Shown: positions 24,023 through 32,619 of the stretch, one piece after another
Layout: the number at the start of each line of letters is the position of its first letter
How positions within the stretch are numbered: position 1 is the first letter of the stretch
Source of the DNA: Thermohalobaculum xanthum
GTDB lineage: Bacteria > Pseudomonadota > Alphaproteobacteria > Rhodobacterales > Rhodobacteraceae
DNA: 64,000 bases
NCBI RefSeq assembly: GCF_016623495.1
Contig: NZ_JAEHHL010000002.1
Coordinates: forward strand, 1 to 64,000
Direction of reading: 5' to 3'
Position numbers and translations under genes: made by a program
The notes under the pieces: generated by a model
The model's database searches: none
What the model saw: the letters and a program-made list of their open reading frames with translations, nothing else
Told to the model about the DNA's origin: nothing

Positions 24023-25687
24023 TCAAGAGACCGCCCAGCCTGTCGTGCGGTTTGCCTCGAGCGCGCGTACGAGAGCGGCGCGGTTCACCGGGAGTGGGCA
24101 GACCGCATCGAAGATCTCGGGGTGGGACGGCGCGCCGGCGGCGATGATCCGTGCACTGGGAAAGCGGGCGCGCATGCGGAGGATGGTTTCGACCTCGCTG
24201 GGATCGTCGGCCGCGTAGATCACGGCGTCGACATTCTTCTCGCTGGCGCCGGAGCCATGCATGTGCCAGCCCTCGGCCTGCACGAGCGCGCCGAGGACGG
24301 CTGCGAGTGTGCGGGATTGCACGTCGATGCGCACGGTGCGCGGCTCGTCCGAGTGCCTGGCCGCCGGCACGCTGACCCGGACCGAGGCGCGGCCGTCGGT
24401 CGGCCGCTCGACGACGATCTGGCCGCCCATCAGCTCGATCAGGCCCTGCGCGATCATCGGTGCCAGCGAATCCGAGGCGAAGCTTCCATAGTCGATGCGC
24501 CCGCGGCCGAGCATCTCCTCGGGCTGCCAGCCGGCCTGCTCGCGGCCATGCACGGCCGCGTCGATCTCGACCGAGAGCCAGCCATCGTCATGCCCGATGC
24601 GCAACACGAGCTCCGGGCTGCCCACAATCTCGATCATGTGCGACAGAAGGTGGATCAGCGCCTGACGCAGCCGGACGAAATCACCGACAACCCTGGGCGG
24701 AACGTCCGACGCCACCTCGCAGCGCACCGCCAGCCCTGCCCGCTCGATTCGCGGCGCAAGATGGCGCTTGAGCTCGGCGCAGAGATCGGTGAGCGCGAAG
24801 GTCTCGCTGCCGATCACCTGCTTTTCGGATTGCAGATCCGAGAGGTCGAGCATGTCGCTGAGCAGGGTCACCATCTGCGTGCCCGAGCGCTGGGCCTGTT
24901 CGATCAGTCGGCTCTGCGCATCGGAAAGCTGCGTCTGCCGCACCAGCGCGAGCATTCCCATCACGCCGTTCATCGGGGTCCGCAACTCGTGGCTCATCAT
25001 CGTGAGGAAGCGCGACTTCATGCGCGACGCGGCCTCGGCCCGCTCGGCCAGCGCGGCGCTGGCCTGCGCCATGGCGCGGTAGCGCCGGCTCTCGATCAGC
25101 AGCAGCAGGACCAGCGTCAGCACGATCGCCAGCACGGCACCCACTGCGGCAAGGGCAAGGTAGCTGCTGTTTCGGACATTGCCGCGCACCTCGGCCAGAC
25201 GATTTTCCTCGGCGCGAATCACCCGGATCGAAAGGGCCCGGAGCTCGTCCCCATACCCGAGAAAATCCTGCAGAACGGCGCGCACTTTGGCGGGCGGCTC
25301 GTCGTCGATCGAGACGATCGCATCCTCGTGCCTCTTCATTTCCTCAAAGAGGCGATCGACGACCCCGGAGTGATCGAGCGCCGCGAGGCGCCTGCCCACA
25401 TCGCCCTCCTGGAACAGGAGCACGCGGCTCCAGAGGATGTCGAAACGCTCGTTGACCGTCTCGCCGCTGGTTCCGTCGGGGCCGAGGGCGAACTGACCCA
25501 GCGTCGCGGCAAATCGCGACAGCTCGACCTCGACCTGGACGGCGCTCCAGAACAGGCTTTCCTGCGAGGCCCGCTCGAGGCCTTCCGAGCTTTGCTGTTG
25601 TGCCCGCAGCGCGATACCGGCCGCGACCAACGCGCCGAGCAGCGCGAAAAGGAACAGCGTCCGGGTTATGCTGAAGGATTGCTTCAC
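24023..25687 (-). CDS. Membrane hybrid sensor kinase-like protein with degenerate ATPase domain
   Basis: A 554-aa protein. TM1 about 9-27, periplasmic helical sensor 28-174, TM2 175-198, HisKA domain with His233 in FLTMMSHELRTPMNGVMGML. The ATPase domain is unusual: the N box reads RLRQALIHLLSHMIEI with His346 where an Asn is expected, and the G1 box is EIDAAVHGRE instead of DxGxG. A final ~100-residue receiver-like segment (447-554) has VDAVIYAADD in place of the phospho-acceptor strand and no KP loop, so it appears inactive too. The start codon overlaps the stop of the gene upstream (ATGA). Phosphatase or allosteric signalling are alternatives to kinase activity. Confidence 0.82.
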   Translation of the reverse strand: MKQSFSITRTLFLFALLGALVAAGIALRAQQQSSEGLERASQESLFWSAVQVEVELSRFAATLGQFALGPDGTSGETVNERFDILWSRVLLFQEGDVGRRLAALDHSGVVDRLFEEMKRHEDAIVSIDDEPPAKVRAVLQDFLGYGDELRALSIRVIRAEENRLAEVRGNVRNSSYLALAAVGAVLAIVLTLVLLLLIESRRYRAMAQASAALAERAEAASRMKSRFLTMMSHELRTPMNGVMGMLALVRQTQLSDAQSRLIEQAQRSGTQMVTLLSDMLDLSDLQSEKQVIGSETFALTDLCAELKRHLAPRIERAGLAVRCEVASDVPPRVVGDFVRLRQALIHLLSHMIEIVGSPELVLRIGHDDGWLSVEIDAAVHGREQAGWQPEEMLGRGRIDYGSFASDSLAPMIAQGLIELMGGQIVVERPTDGRASVRVSVPAARHSDEPRTVRIDVQSRTLAAVLGALVQAEGWHMHGSGASEKNVDAVIYAADDPSEVETILRMRARFPSARIIAAGAPSHPEIFDAVCPLPVNRAALVRALEANRTTGWAVS

Positions 25688-26187
25688 TTCAGTTCGATCT
25701 TCACGACCTGCCAGATGAGGCGATTGTTGTAGACGGGATCCTGGAGTTCCTTGAAGTCATCCAGCGGATACATCAGCCAGAACGGGCCCTTGTCGCGCCG
25801 AGACAACTCGCGCCCGTTCATGCGTCTCGCAAGGATAACGCCGTAAGCCTTGAAATCGCTCACCGGGATATCGATGGCGTAATCGTTCGCCGCGGTGATC
25901 TTGGCCGAGGACCACGCGCGATCGCCGACAAACCTCAGCAAATCGGTCACGAGCGGCCCTTCGAAGCGCACCTCGCCGTCGGTGAACTCGGTCCGGGTCG
26001 CGATGACATGGGGCTCGAGCGCTTCGAGCTGTTCCATCGACAACTGCGTCTCGATCGGTGGCGTCGCCAGGAGGTCGCGCACGAGTATGCCGCTGGCCAG
26101 TGCGCGCGGCCCGCTCAGCAGGGCGACCGTCACGGACAACGCCGCAGCGATCACGATGGTCAGTCTTCCTCGGCCCCACTGTGCCAC
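25684..26187 (-). CDS. Exported molybdopterin-domain-like protein (sulfite-oxidase fold, no Mo-binding Cys)
   Basis: A 167-aa protein with a signal peptide or anchor (LTIVIAAALSVTVALLSGPRALA). The mature part follows the oxidoreductase molybdopterin-binding fold: VRFEGPLVTDLLRFVG, ITAANDYAIDIPVSDF, KGPFWLMYPLDD and a final WQVVKIELK. No cysteine occurs in the mature part, so it cannot ligate molybdenum in the usual way and is better seen as a binding or sensory module. The start is a GTG at 26187 with GGAGG nine bases upstream; a GTG at 26205 and an ATG at 26331 are in frame. It overlaps the kinase-like gene by 4 bp and probably presents a signal to that protein's periplasmic domain. Confidence 0.72.
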   Translation of the reverse strand: MAQWGRGRLTIVIAAALSVTVALLSGPRALASGILVRDLLATPPIETQLSMEQLEALEPHVIATRTEFTDGEVRFEGPLVTDLLRFVGDRAWSSAKITAANDYAIDIPVSDFKAYGVILARRMNGRELSRRDKGPFWLMYPLDDFKELQDPVYNNRLIWQVVKIELK

Positions 26188-26402
26188 GCTCAAGCCCTCC
26201 GACACTTCGCCTCGTTCGAAGAATGCGAGTGCGGCACTACCCCTCCCCTCGGGCACTGCCGGTGCTAGGCTTAAACGATTACCCTTATCAATTTGCGAAG
26301 CGCCGACGCGCCCGCACCGCAAATGCGGCAAAACTCAACGCAACCATTTGATATTCTGCTATGCGGCAGAAGAATGGCGAGTCAGCGGTAATCATGAGGA
26401 GT

Positions 26403-26429
26403 CGCACCCGCGCGGCTCGCGCGGGTGCG
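26403..26429 (-). terminator. Strong hairpin after prpE
   Basis: CGCACCCGCGCG (26403-26414) pairs perfectly with 26418-26429 around GCT. It begins four bases after the prpE stop codon. T-richness afterwards is poor, so it may be a GC-type or processing hairpin. Confidence 0.6.
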
Positions 26430-26433
26430 GGAA

Positions 26434-28332
26434 TCAGCCCGCTGCGGGATAGCCGAGCCCTGTCAGGGCGCCTCGAATCTCGTCGAGGATCACCGGGTCG
26501 TCGATCGTCGCCGGCGTCTTGACGTCGTCGCCATTCGCGATCTTGACCATGGTGGCGCGCAGGATCTTGCCCGACCGCGTCTTCGGCAGGCGATCGACCA
26601 CGGTTGCCAGCTTGAACGCGGCGACCGGGCCGATCTCGTCCCGCACCAGCTTGACGCATTCCTTGACGATCTCGTCATGCGGCCGGTTGCAGCCCTTGTT
26701 GAGGCAGAGGAAGCCCATGGGGAGCTGGCCCTTCAGATCGTCGGCGACACCGATGACGGCACATTCGGCGACGTCGGGGTGGCTCGCCAGCACCTCTTCC
26801 ATCGCGCCTGTCGACAGCCGGTGGCCGGCCACGTTGATGACGTCGTCGGTGCGGGCCATGATGTAGAGGTAGCCATCGTCGTCCATCATGCCGGCATCCC
26901 CCGTCTCGTAGTAGCCGGGGAAGGTGGTCAGATAGCTCTTCTTGAATCGGTCGTCCGCGTTCCACAGCGTCGGCAGCGTCCCCGGCGGAAGCGGCAGCTT
27001 GACCGCGATCGCGCCAAGTGTCCCGCGCGGCACCTCGTGCCCCGCCTCGTCGAGGATGCGCACGTCGTAGCCGGGCATCGCAACGGTAGGCGAGCCCAGC
27101 TTGACCGGCATCAGTTCGATCCCCACCGGGTTCGCGGCGATGGCATAGCCGGTCTCGGTCTGCCACCAGTGATCGATCACCGGAACCTTGAGCTGTTGCT
27201 CGGCCCATTCGATCGTGGCGGGGTCGGCGCGCTCGCCGGCCAGGAACAGGGTCTTGAGCGAGGGCATCGGGTATTTCGACACGTACTCGCCCTTGGGGTC
27301 GTCGCGCTTGATCGCGCGGAAGGCGGTGGGCGCCGTGAAGAGCGCCTTGACCCCGTGCTCGGAGATCACGCGCCAGAACGTCCCCGCATCGGGCGTGCCG
27401 ACGGGCTTGCCCTCGAACACGATGGTCGTGGCCCCCAGCAGCAGCGGCGCGTAGACGATGTAGCTGTGGCCCACGACCCAGCCCACATCCGAGGCCGCCC
27501 AGAAGACCTCGCCCGGCGCGATGTCGTAGATGTTCCGCATGGTCCACAGGAGCGCGACCATGTGGCCGGCATTGGGCCGCAACACTCCCTTGGGCTGGCC
27601 CGTCGTGCCCGAGGTGTAGAGGATGTAGAGTGGATCCGCACCGCCAACCGGCTCGCAGGCCGCGGGCTCGACCCCGTACTGGAAGCCATGCCAGTCGAAA
27701 TCGCGGCCTTCGATCATCTTCGCGACTTCCTGCTCGCGCTGGAGGATCACGCAGAAATCGGGCTTGTGTTTCGACTGCTCAATGGCCGCGTCGATCAGCG
27801 GCTTGTAATGCACCACCCGGCCGGGCTCGAGCCCGCAGGAGGCTGCAATGATCGCCTTGGGTGTCGCGTCGTCGATCCGGACGGCAAGCTCGTGCGCGGC
27901 GAAGCCGCCGAAGACAACCGAGTGGATCGCCCCGATCCGGGCGCAGGCAAGCATCGCCTCGACCGCCTCTGGGACCATGGGCATGTAGATGATCACGCGG
28001 TCACCCTTGGCGACACCCTTGGCCTTGAGCGCGCCGGCCAGGCTGGCCACGCGGTCGCGCAGCTCGGCATAGGTCACCACATGCTTGGTGCCGGTGATGG
28101 GGCTGTCGTGGATGATCGCGGGCTGGTTGCCGCGTCCGGCCTCGACGTGGCGGTCGACGGCGTTCCAGCAGGTGTTGCAGACACCGTCGGCGAACCAGCG
28201 GTAGAAGGGGGCGGCGGAGTCATCAAGCGCGCGCGTCGGCTTCTCGATCCAGTCGACGGCTTCGGCCGCTTCCATCCAGAAGGCTTCGGGATCGGCTTTC
28301 CAGCCCGCATAGATTTCGGCGTATGTCGTCAT
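26434..28332 (-). CDS. prpE: Propionyl-CoA synthetase (PrpE-type acyl-CoA ligase)
   Basis: A 632-aa AMP-forming acyl-CoA synthetase that activates propionate (or acetate) with ATP and CoA. The phosphate-binding loop YTSGTTGQPKG is at 239-249, the adenylate-binding HWWQTETG and YETGDAG follow, and the catalytic Lys589 lies in RSGKILR, a site commonly controlled by acylation in this family. The N-terminus (YAEIYAGWKADPEAFW) and the substrate region fit PrpE rather than Acs, though I cannot exclude acetate use. It is a single leftward gene followed by a strong hairpin. Location in the same stretch as pccA, pccB and methylmalonyl-CoA mutase supports a role in propionate assimilation. Confidence 0.88.
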   Translation of the reverse strand: MTTYAEIYAGWKADPEAFWMEAAEAVDWIEKPTRALDDSAAPFYRWFADGVCNTCWNAVDRHVEAGRGNQPAIIHDSPITGTKHVVTYAELRDRVASLAGALKAKGVAKGDRVIIYMPMVPEAVEAMLACARIGAIHSVVFGGFAAHELAVRIDDATPKAIIAASCGLEPGRVVHYKPLIDAAIEQSKHKPDFCVILQREQEVAKMIEGRDFDWHGFQYGVEPAACEPVGGADPLYILYTSGTTGQPKGVLRPNAGHMVALLWTMRNIYDIAPGEVFWAASDVGWVVGHSYIVYAPLLLGATTIVFEGKPVGTPDAGTFWRVISEHGVKALFTAPTAFRAIKRDDPKGEYVSKYPMPSLKTLFLAGERADPATIEWAEQQLKVPVIDHWWQTETGYAIAANPVGIELMPVKLGSPTVAMPGYDVRILDEAGHEVPRGTLGAIAVKLPLPPGTLPTLWNADDRFKKSYLTTFPGYYETGDAGMMDDDGYLYIMARTDDVINVAGHRLSTGAMEEVLASHPDVAECAVIGVADDLKGQLPMGFLCLNKGCNRPHDEIVKECVKLVRDEIGPVAAFKLATVVDRLPKTRSGKILRATMVKIANGDDVKTPATIDDPVILDEIRGALTGLGYPAAG

Positions 28333-28445
28333 TCAACGTCCCTCCCAGATGGCGTGATCGCTCGGCGCCCATCCCTGTTGCGTCGCTCCTGCCGCGCCGG
28401 GCGTTCGGCGCGGGCCCTCTCTCTCGATCCGTTCAGGCGCAGGCC

Positions 28446-28464
28446 GGCGGGTCGTCCGCCCGCC
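28446..28464 (-). terminator. GC-rich hairpin after maeB
   Basis: GGCGGG (28446-28451) and CCCGCC (28459-28464) pair across a seven-base loop, eight bases beyond the maeB stop. No T run follows. Confidence 0.35.
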
Positions 28465-28471
28465 GCGCGCC

Positions 28472-30754
28472 TCAGGCGTAGTGCTGCACCGGCGTGCCCG
28501 CGAGGGCCGCGATGTTAAGAAGCCCTCGCGCTGTCACCGACGGGCTCACGATATGTGCCTTGTTGCCCATACCCATCAGGATCGGGCCGACCTCGAGCCC
28601 CCCGGCAAGCTGCTTGAGGATGTTGCGCGCGCCCGAGGCCGCGTCGACATTGGCGAAGATCAGGCAGTTCGCCTGGCCGGTCAGCCGCGAGTTCGGAAAG
28701 ATCCGCGCCCGGAGGTCGGGATCGAGCGCATGATCGGCATGCATCTCGCCCTCGTACTCGAAGTCGACCTCGCACTCGTCGAGCATCTGGAGCGCGCGGC
28801 GCATCTTGCGTGCCGACTCGGTGTCTAGGCTGCCGAAGACCGAGTGGCTGAGCAGCGCCACCTTGGGAACGATGCCGAAGCGCCGGATGTGGCGCGCGGC
28901 ACCCACGGCGACTTCGGCCACCTGCTCGGGCGTGGGGTCATGGTTCACCTGGCTGTCGGCGATGAAGATGACGCCCTGCTCGAGGATGACGGGGCTGAGA
29001 GCCCCCACGGGGCGGAGCATCTCGGGGCCGCCGGACAGGACCTCGCTGACATAACGCAGATGCCACAGATACTGCCCGAACGTGCCGCAGATCATGCTGT
29101 CGGCGTCGCCGCGATGCACCATCACCGCGGCGATGGCCGTGGTGTTCGTGCGGATGATCGTGCGCGCGAGTTCAGGCGTGACCCCGCGGCGCTCCATCAG
29201 CGCGTGATAGGTCTGCCAGTAGTCGCGATAGCGCGGATCGTTGTTCGGGTCGCAGATCTCGAAGTCGGTGCCCGGCCGGATCGCGAGGCCCTCGCGCTCG
29301 ATCCGCGCGGCCATGACGTCGGGGCGACCGATCAGGATCGGCCGGTCGACCCCCTCCTGCATGACCGACTGCGCTGCGCGCAGCACGCGCTCGTCCTCGC
29401 CCTCGGCAAAGACCAGCCGGCGCGACGACGAACGCGCCGCCTCGAACACCGGCTTCATCAGCATGGTCGAGCGGAAGACCGATCCATCGAGCTTAGCGCG
29501 GTATCCCACCGGGTCCGCGAGCGGCTTGCGCGCGACGCCGGTTTCGGTCGCCGCCTTGGCGACCGCAGCGGCAATCTGGCCGAGGAGGCGCGGATCGAAG
29601 GGTTTCGGGATCAGGTAGTCGCGCCCGAACACCATGCGCTCGCCGCGGTAGACCGCCGCCGCCTCGGCCGAGGAAGTCTGCCGGGCCAGATCGGCGATCG
29701 CATGCGCGCAGGCGATCTTCATCTCCTCGTTGATCTGGGTCGCGCCGACATCGAGCGCGCCCCGGAAGATGAACGGGAAGCAGAGCACGTTGTTGACCTG
29801 GTTGGGATAGTCCGAGCGTCCTGTCGCGACGATCGCGTCGGACCGGGCCTCGGTCGCCTCGTCGGGAAAGATCTCGGGCCGCGGGTTGGCGAGAGCGAAG
29901 ATGATCGGGTTCTTGGCCATCGGCTTGATCATCTCGCCGCTCAGCAATCCGGGAGCCGAGAGACCGAGGAAGAGATCGGCGCCATTCAGAGCCTCGGTCA
30001 TGGTCTTGTCGGCCTTGGGGCGCGCATAGGAGCGCTTGGTCTCGTCGAGATCGTCGCGCCCCGCATGCACGAGGCCATTGATGTCGTAGAGCCAGATGTT
30101 CTTGCGCTTGACGCCGAGATCGCACAGCAGGTTGAGGCATGCGATGCCGGCCGCACCGCCGCCGGTCGAGACGATCTTGAGCTTGCCGAACGTCTTGCCC
30201 GCGATCTGGAGCGCGTTGATCGCGGCCGCGGCGACCACGATGGCGGTCCCGTGCTGGTCGTCGTGGAAGACGGGGATCCCCATGCGCTCCTTGCAGATGC
30301 GCTCGACGATGAAGCATTCCGGGGCCTTGATGTCCTCGAGATTGACCGCCCCGAAGGTCGGCTCGAGCGAGATCACGATCTCGGCCAGCTTCTCGGGGTC
30401 GCTCTCGTTCACCTCGATGTCGAAGCCGTCGATGTTGGCGAACTTCTTGAACAGCGCGACCTTGCCTTCCATCACCGGCTTGGAGGCGGCGGCGCCGATG
30501 TTGCCGAGCCCGAGAACCGCCGTGCCGTTCGAGATGACCGCCACGCGGTTGCCCTTGCCGGTGTAGCGGTAGGCGTCGTCGGCCTCGTCGCGGATGCGCA
30601 GGCAGGCTTCGGCCACGCCCGGGCTGTAGGCGAGGCTGAGATCGCGCTGGGTCGCCATCGGCTTGGTCACCCGGATCGCCAGCTTCCCCGGCACCGGCTC
30701 TTCGTGATACCTGAGCGCGGCCTCTCGCAGCGCGTCCTCGGTGGTCTTTTCCAT
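28472..30754 (-). CDS. maeB: NADP-dependent malic enzyme with phosphotransacetylase-like domain
   Basis: A 760-aa enzyme decarboxylating malate to pyruvate with NADP. The malic domain (about 1-430) shows SLAYSPGVAEACLRI, the metal/substrate region VFHDDQHGTAIVVAAA and VSTGGGAAGIACLNL for the cofactor. The C-terminal 320 residues match the phosphate acetyltransferase fold (FAEGEDERVLRAAQ, ILIGRP, GNKAHIVSP), which usually acts as a regulatory acetyl-CoA-sensing module in MaeB. Length is typical. It would drain C4 acids coming from propionate via succinyl-CoA. It stands alone, 100 bp downstream of the reductase gene at 30855-31790. Confidence 0.93.
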   Translation of the reverse strand: MEKTTEDALREAALRYHEEPVPGKLAIRVTKPMATQRDLSLAYSPGVAEACLRIRDEADDAYRYTGKGNRVAVISNGTAVLGLGNIGAAASKPVMEGKVALFKKFANIDGFDIEVNESDPEKLAEIVISLEPTFGAVNLEDIKAPECFIVERICKERMGIPVFHDDQHGTAIVVAAAAINALQIAGKTFGKLKIVSTGGGAAGIACLNLLCDLGVKRKNIWLYDINGLVHAGRDDLDETKRSYARPKADKTMTEALNGADLFLGLSAPGLLSGEMIKPMAKNPIIFALANPRPEIFPDEATEARSDAIVATGRSDYPNQVNNVLCFPFIFRGALDVGATQINEEMKIACAHAIADLARQTSSAEAAAVYRGERMVFGRDYLIPKPFDPRLLGQIAAAVAKAATETGVARKPLADPVGYRAKLDGSVFRSTMLMKPVFEAARSSSRRLVFAEGEDERVLRAAQSVMQEGVDRPILIGRPDVMAARIEREGLAIRPGTDFEICDPNNDPRYRDYWQTYHALMERRGVTPELARTIIRTNTTAIAAVMVHRGDADSMICGTFGQYLWHLRYVSEVLSGGPEMLRPVGALSPVILEQGVIFIADSQVNHDPTPEQVAEVAVGAARHIRRFGIVPKVALLSHSVFGSLDTESARKMRRALQMLDECEVDFEYEGEMHADHALDPDLRARIFPNSRLTGQANCLIFANVDAASGARNILKQLAGGLEVGPILMGMGNKAHIVSPSVTARGLLNIAALAGTPVQHYA

Positions 30755-30854
30755 TGTTGCGTCGCCCTCCCCGTGGCGTTCAGTCGGATCTCGTGCCCGC
30801 CGTTACGTCCATGCGCCCGTCATCGCCAATGCGGCGCGCGTGCGTTCTGCCTTG

Positions 30855-31790
30855 TCACTTCCCCCCGCCGCGCGCGCCGTGCTTCCACGGCTCGAGCAGG
30901 GCCGCGACCGTCTCGGATGCCGGCGCGGCAAGACCGTGGCGCGCACCGAGACGCGGCACCGCCCCGGCGAGCCAGTCGATCTCGAGCGCCTTGCCGGCGT
31001 CGAGATCATGCGCAAGCGAGGCGCGCATCTCGTCCGGGAGACCGCGCGCGAAATCCAGCATGCGACGCGGCAGGTCGTCGCGCAACGCGATGCCCTCGGC
31101 CCGGCCCAGTTCGGTCACCTCGCCGGCAAGACGCAGATAGAGCGCCTCGAGCGCGGGCGTGGTCTTGAGCGCGCCGGCAGTGCAGCGCGCGCCGGCCGTC
31201 ACGCCCGAGAAGGCGGAGAGCGCGGCGAACTTGGTCCACAGATCGACGCGCACATCCGCGCTCTCGGGAACGGTGATCCCCGCGGCGTGGAAGGTGGCGC
31301 GGATCTCCCGAACCTGCTCGTCGTCCTGGCGCCCCGCCGCTGTGCCGATCGTGTAGGTGGCGCCGGGCGTGACCTGCCGCACGACGCCCGGCGCCTCGAT
31401 GTGAGCCGAGATGCGGGCGATCCCGATGAGCACGCGGTCGGCCCCGAAACGGGCAGCCAGCCGGTCGGTGGCCTCGACACCGTTCAGGAACGGAAGCGCC
31501 GGCGCACCCCCCGCCATTGCGCGCGCCATCTGGTCCGCCGCGCCGTCGAGATCCTGCGCCTTCACGGCCACGATCACGAGGTCCGCCTCGGGCAGGTCCT
31601 CGCCGCGATCCGAGACGACGGCAGGGCGCAGTTCGACCGTTTCGGCTGGAGTCACCAGGCGCAGCCCGGCCTCGCGGATCGCGGCAAGGTGAGAGCCGCG
31701 CGCCAGCAACGAGATCTCGTGCCCCGCCGCGCCGAGCCGCGCCGCCAGCATGCCGCCGACCCCGCCGGCACCGATCACCGCAATCCTCAT
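30855..31790 (-). CDS. 2-dehydropantoate 2-reductase family protein
   Basis: A 311-aa NADPH-dependent reductase of the PanE/ApbA family. It opens with MRIAVIGAGGVGGMLAARLG for NADP, carries VIVAVKAQDLDGA and FLNGVEATDRLAARFG in the N-terminal half, and the catalytic Lys in DLWTKFAALSAFSG in the helical half. Family members make pantoate for coenzyme A, but many paralogues exist with other 2-oxo acid substrates, so I leave the symbol empty. Monocistronic by appearance. The upstream gap to the divergent sulfotransferase-like gene is about 115 bp. Confidence 0.85.
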   Translation of the reverse strand: MRIAVIGAGGVGGMLAARLGAAGHEISLLARGSHLAAIREAGLRLVTPAETVELRPAVVSDRGEDLPEADLVIVAVKAQDLDGAADQMARAMAGGAPALPFLNGVEATDRLAARFGADRVLIGIARISAHIEAPGVVRQVTPGATYTIGTAAGRQDDEQVREIRATFHAAGITVPESADVRVDLWTKFAALSAFSGVTAGARCTAGALKTTPALEALYLRLAGEVTELGRAEGIALRDDLPRRMLDFARGLPDEMRASLAHDLDAGKALEIDWLAGAVPRLGARHGLAAPASETVAALLEPWKHGARGGGK

Positions 31791-31906
31791 CGTCTACGCC
31801 CCTTGCCTTGCCAGCTCGCGCGCCCTCGAATGCATCGCGCATGTCGCCGTTCTGTTATAGTCTTGATGTATCGAACCCGAGAGTTGTCCATCACATAAGC
31901 AAACGG

Positions 31907-32563
31907 ATGTACATCTCGCACGATTTCCGCTTGATCTTCGTCCGAACGGAGAAGACCGCAGGCACGTCCATCGAGGTCGCGCTGCGCGCGGCACTTGGCG
32001 ACGACAGTGCCGACGGGCATGGTGCGGCGCGCCCCCGATGGGCGCGCTTCTCGCCGGTCCATCATGGCGCGCTCACGCGGCGACTGCCGGAGCTGTTCGG
32101 GCTCCACCCGCACGCGACGGCGCGCCAGATTCGCCGTGTGCTCGGCAAGGACATCTTCGACAGCTACTTCACCTTTGCCGTGGACCCGAACCCGTGGGAC
32201 AGGCAGGTTTCGCTTTACTATCAGCGCCAGCGGAAGCGGGCCGCGCCCGTCTTCGAGTTCGACCGGCACATCCGCAGCCGACTCTACCGGGCGACTGAAT
32301 ATGTCCGGCTCAACAACTGGGGCATCTACGCCGACGGCGACAGCATCATGGTCGACCGCGTGCTGCGCTACGAGGAGATCGAGACGGCCCTGCCGAAGCT
32401 TCTGTTCGAGATCGGCGTGCGCGAGCGCATCGACCTCCCCCGCGCCCGCGCGGGCCATCGCGTCCCATGCCGGAGCTACCGCGACGAGTACACGCCCGAA
32501 AGCCGCGCGCTGATCGCCAGCTGGTATCCCAAGGAGATCGAAGCGCTGGGCTACTGCTTCTGA
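31907..32563 (+). CDS. Sulfotransferase family protein
   Basis: A 218-aa protein with the PAPS-binding 5' loop FVRTEKTAGTSIEVAL near the N-terminus and the second, 3'-phosphate-binding region TFAVDPNPWDRQVSLYYQ, where the usual RNPWDR arginine is DPNPWDR. The C-terminal YTPESRALIASWYPKEIEALGY is typical of bacterial carbohydrate-type sulfotransferases. The ATG at 31907 has no good ribosome site; the frame stays open upstream. It is the only rightward gene in the interval between prpE and pccR. The replaced arginine weakens a confident enzymatic claim. Confidence 0.75.
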   Translation: MYISHDFRLIFVRTEKTAGTSIEVALRAALGDDSADGHGAARPRWARFSPVHHGALTRRLPELFGLHPHATARQIRRVLGKDIFDSYFTFAVDPNPWDRQVSLYYQRQRKRAAPVFEFDRHIRSRLYRATEYVRLNNWGIYADGDSIMVDRVLRYEEIETALPKLLFEIGVRERIDLPRARAGHRVPCRSYRDEYTPESRALIASWYPKEIEALGYCF

Positions 32564-32619
32564 CCGCCGGGCGCGCGGCGGGCGCCCTTGCCGGAGACTG
32601 CGAGCCTTCGGCATCGGGA

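Noticed and set aside
22970-25732. A 920-codon rightward open frame
   Set aside because: It is the antisense shadow of the REC-Hpt and kinase genes; composition repeats at codon wobble positions, with no motifs.
28844-31168. A 774-codon rightward open frame
   Set aside because: Shadow of maeB and the reductase gene; no recognisable domain.
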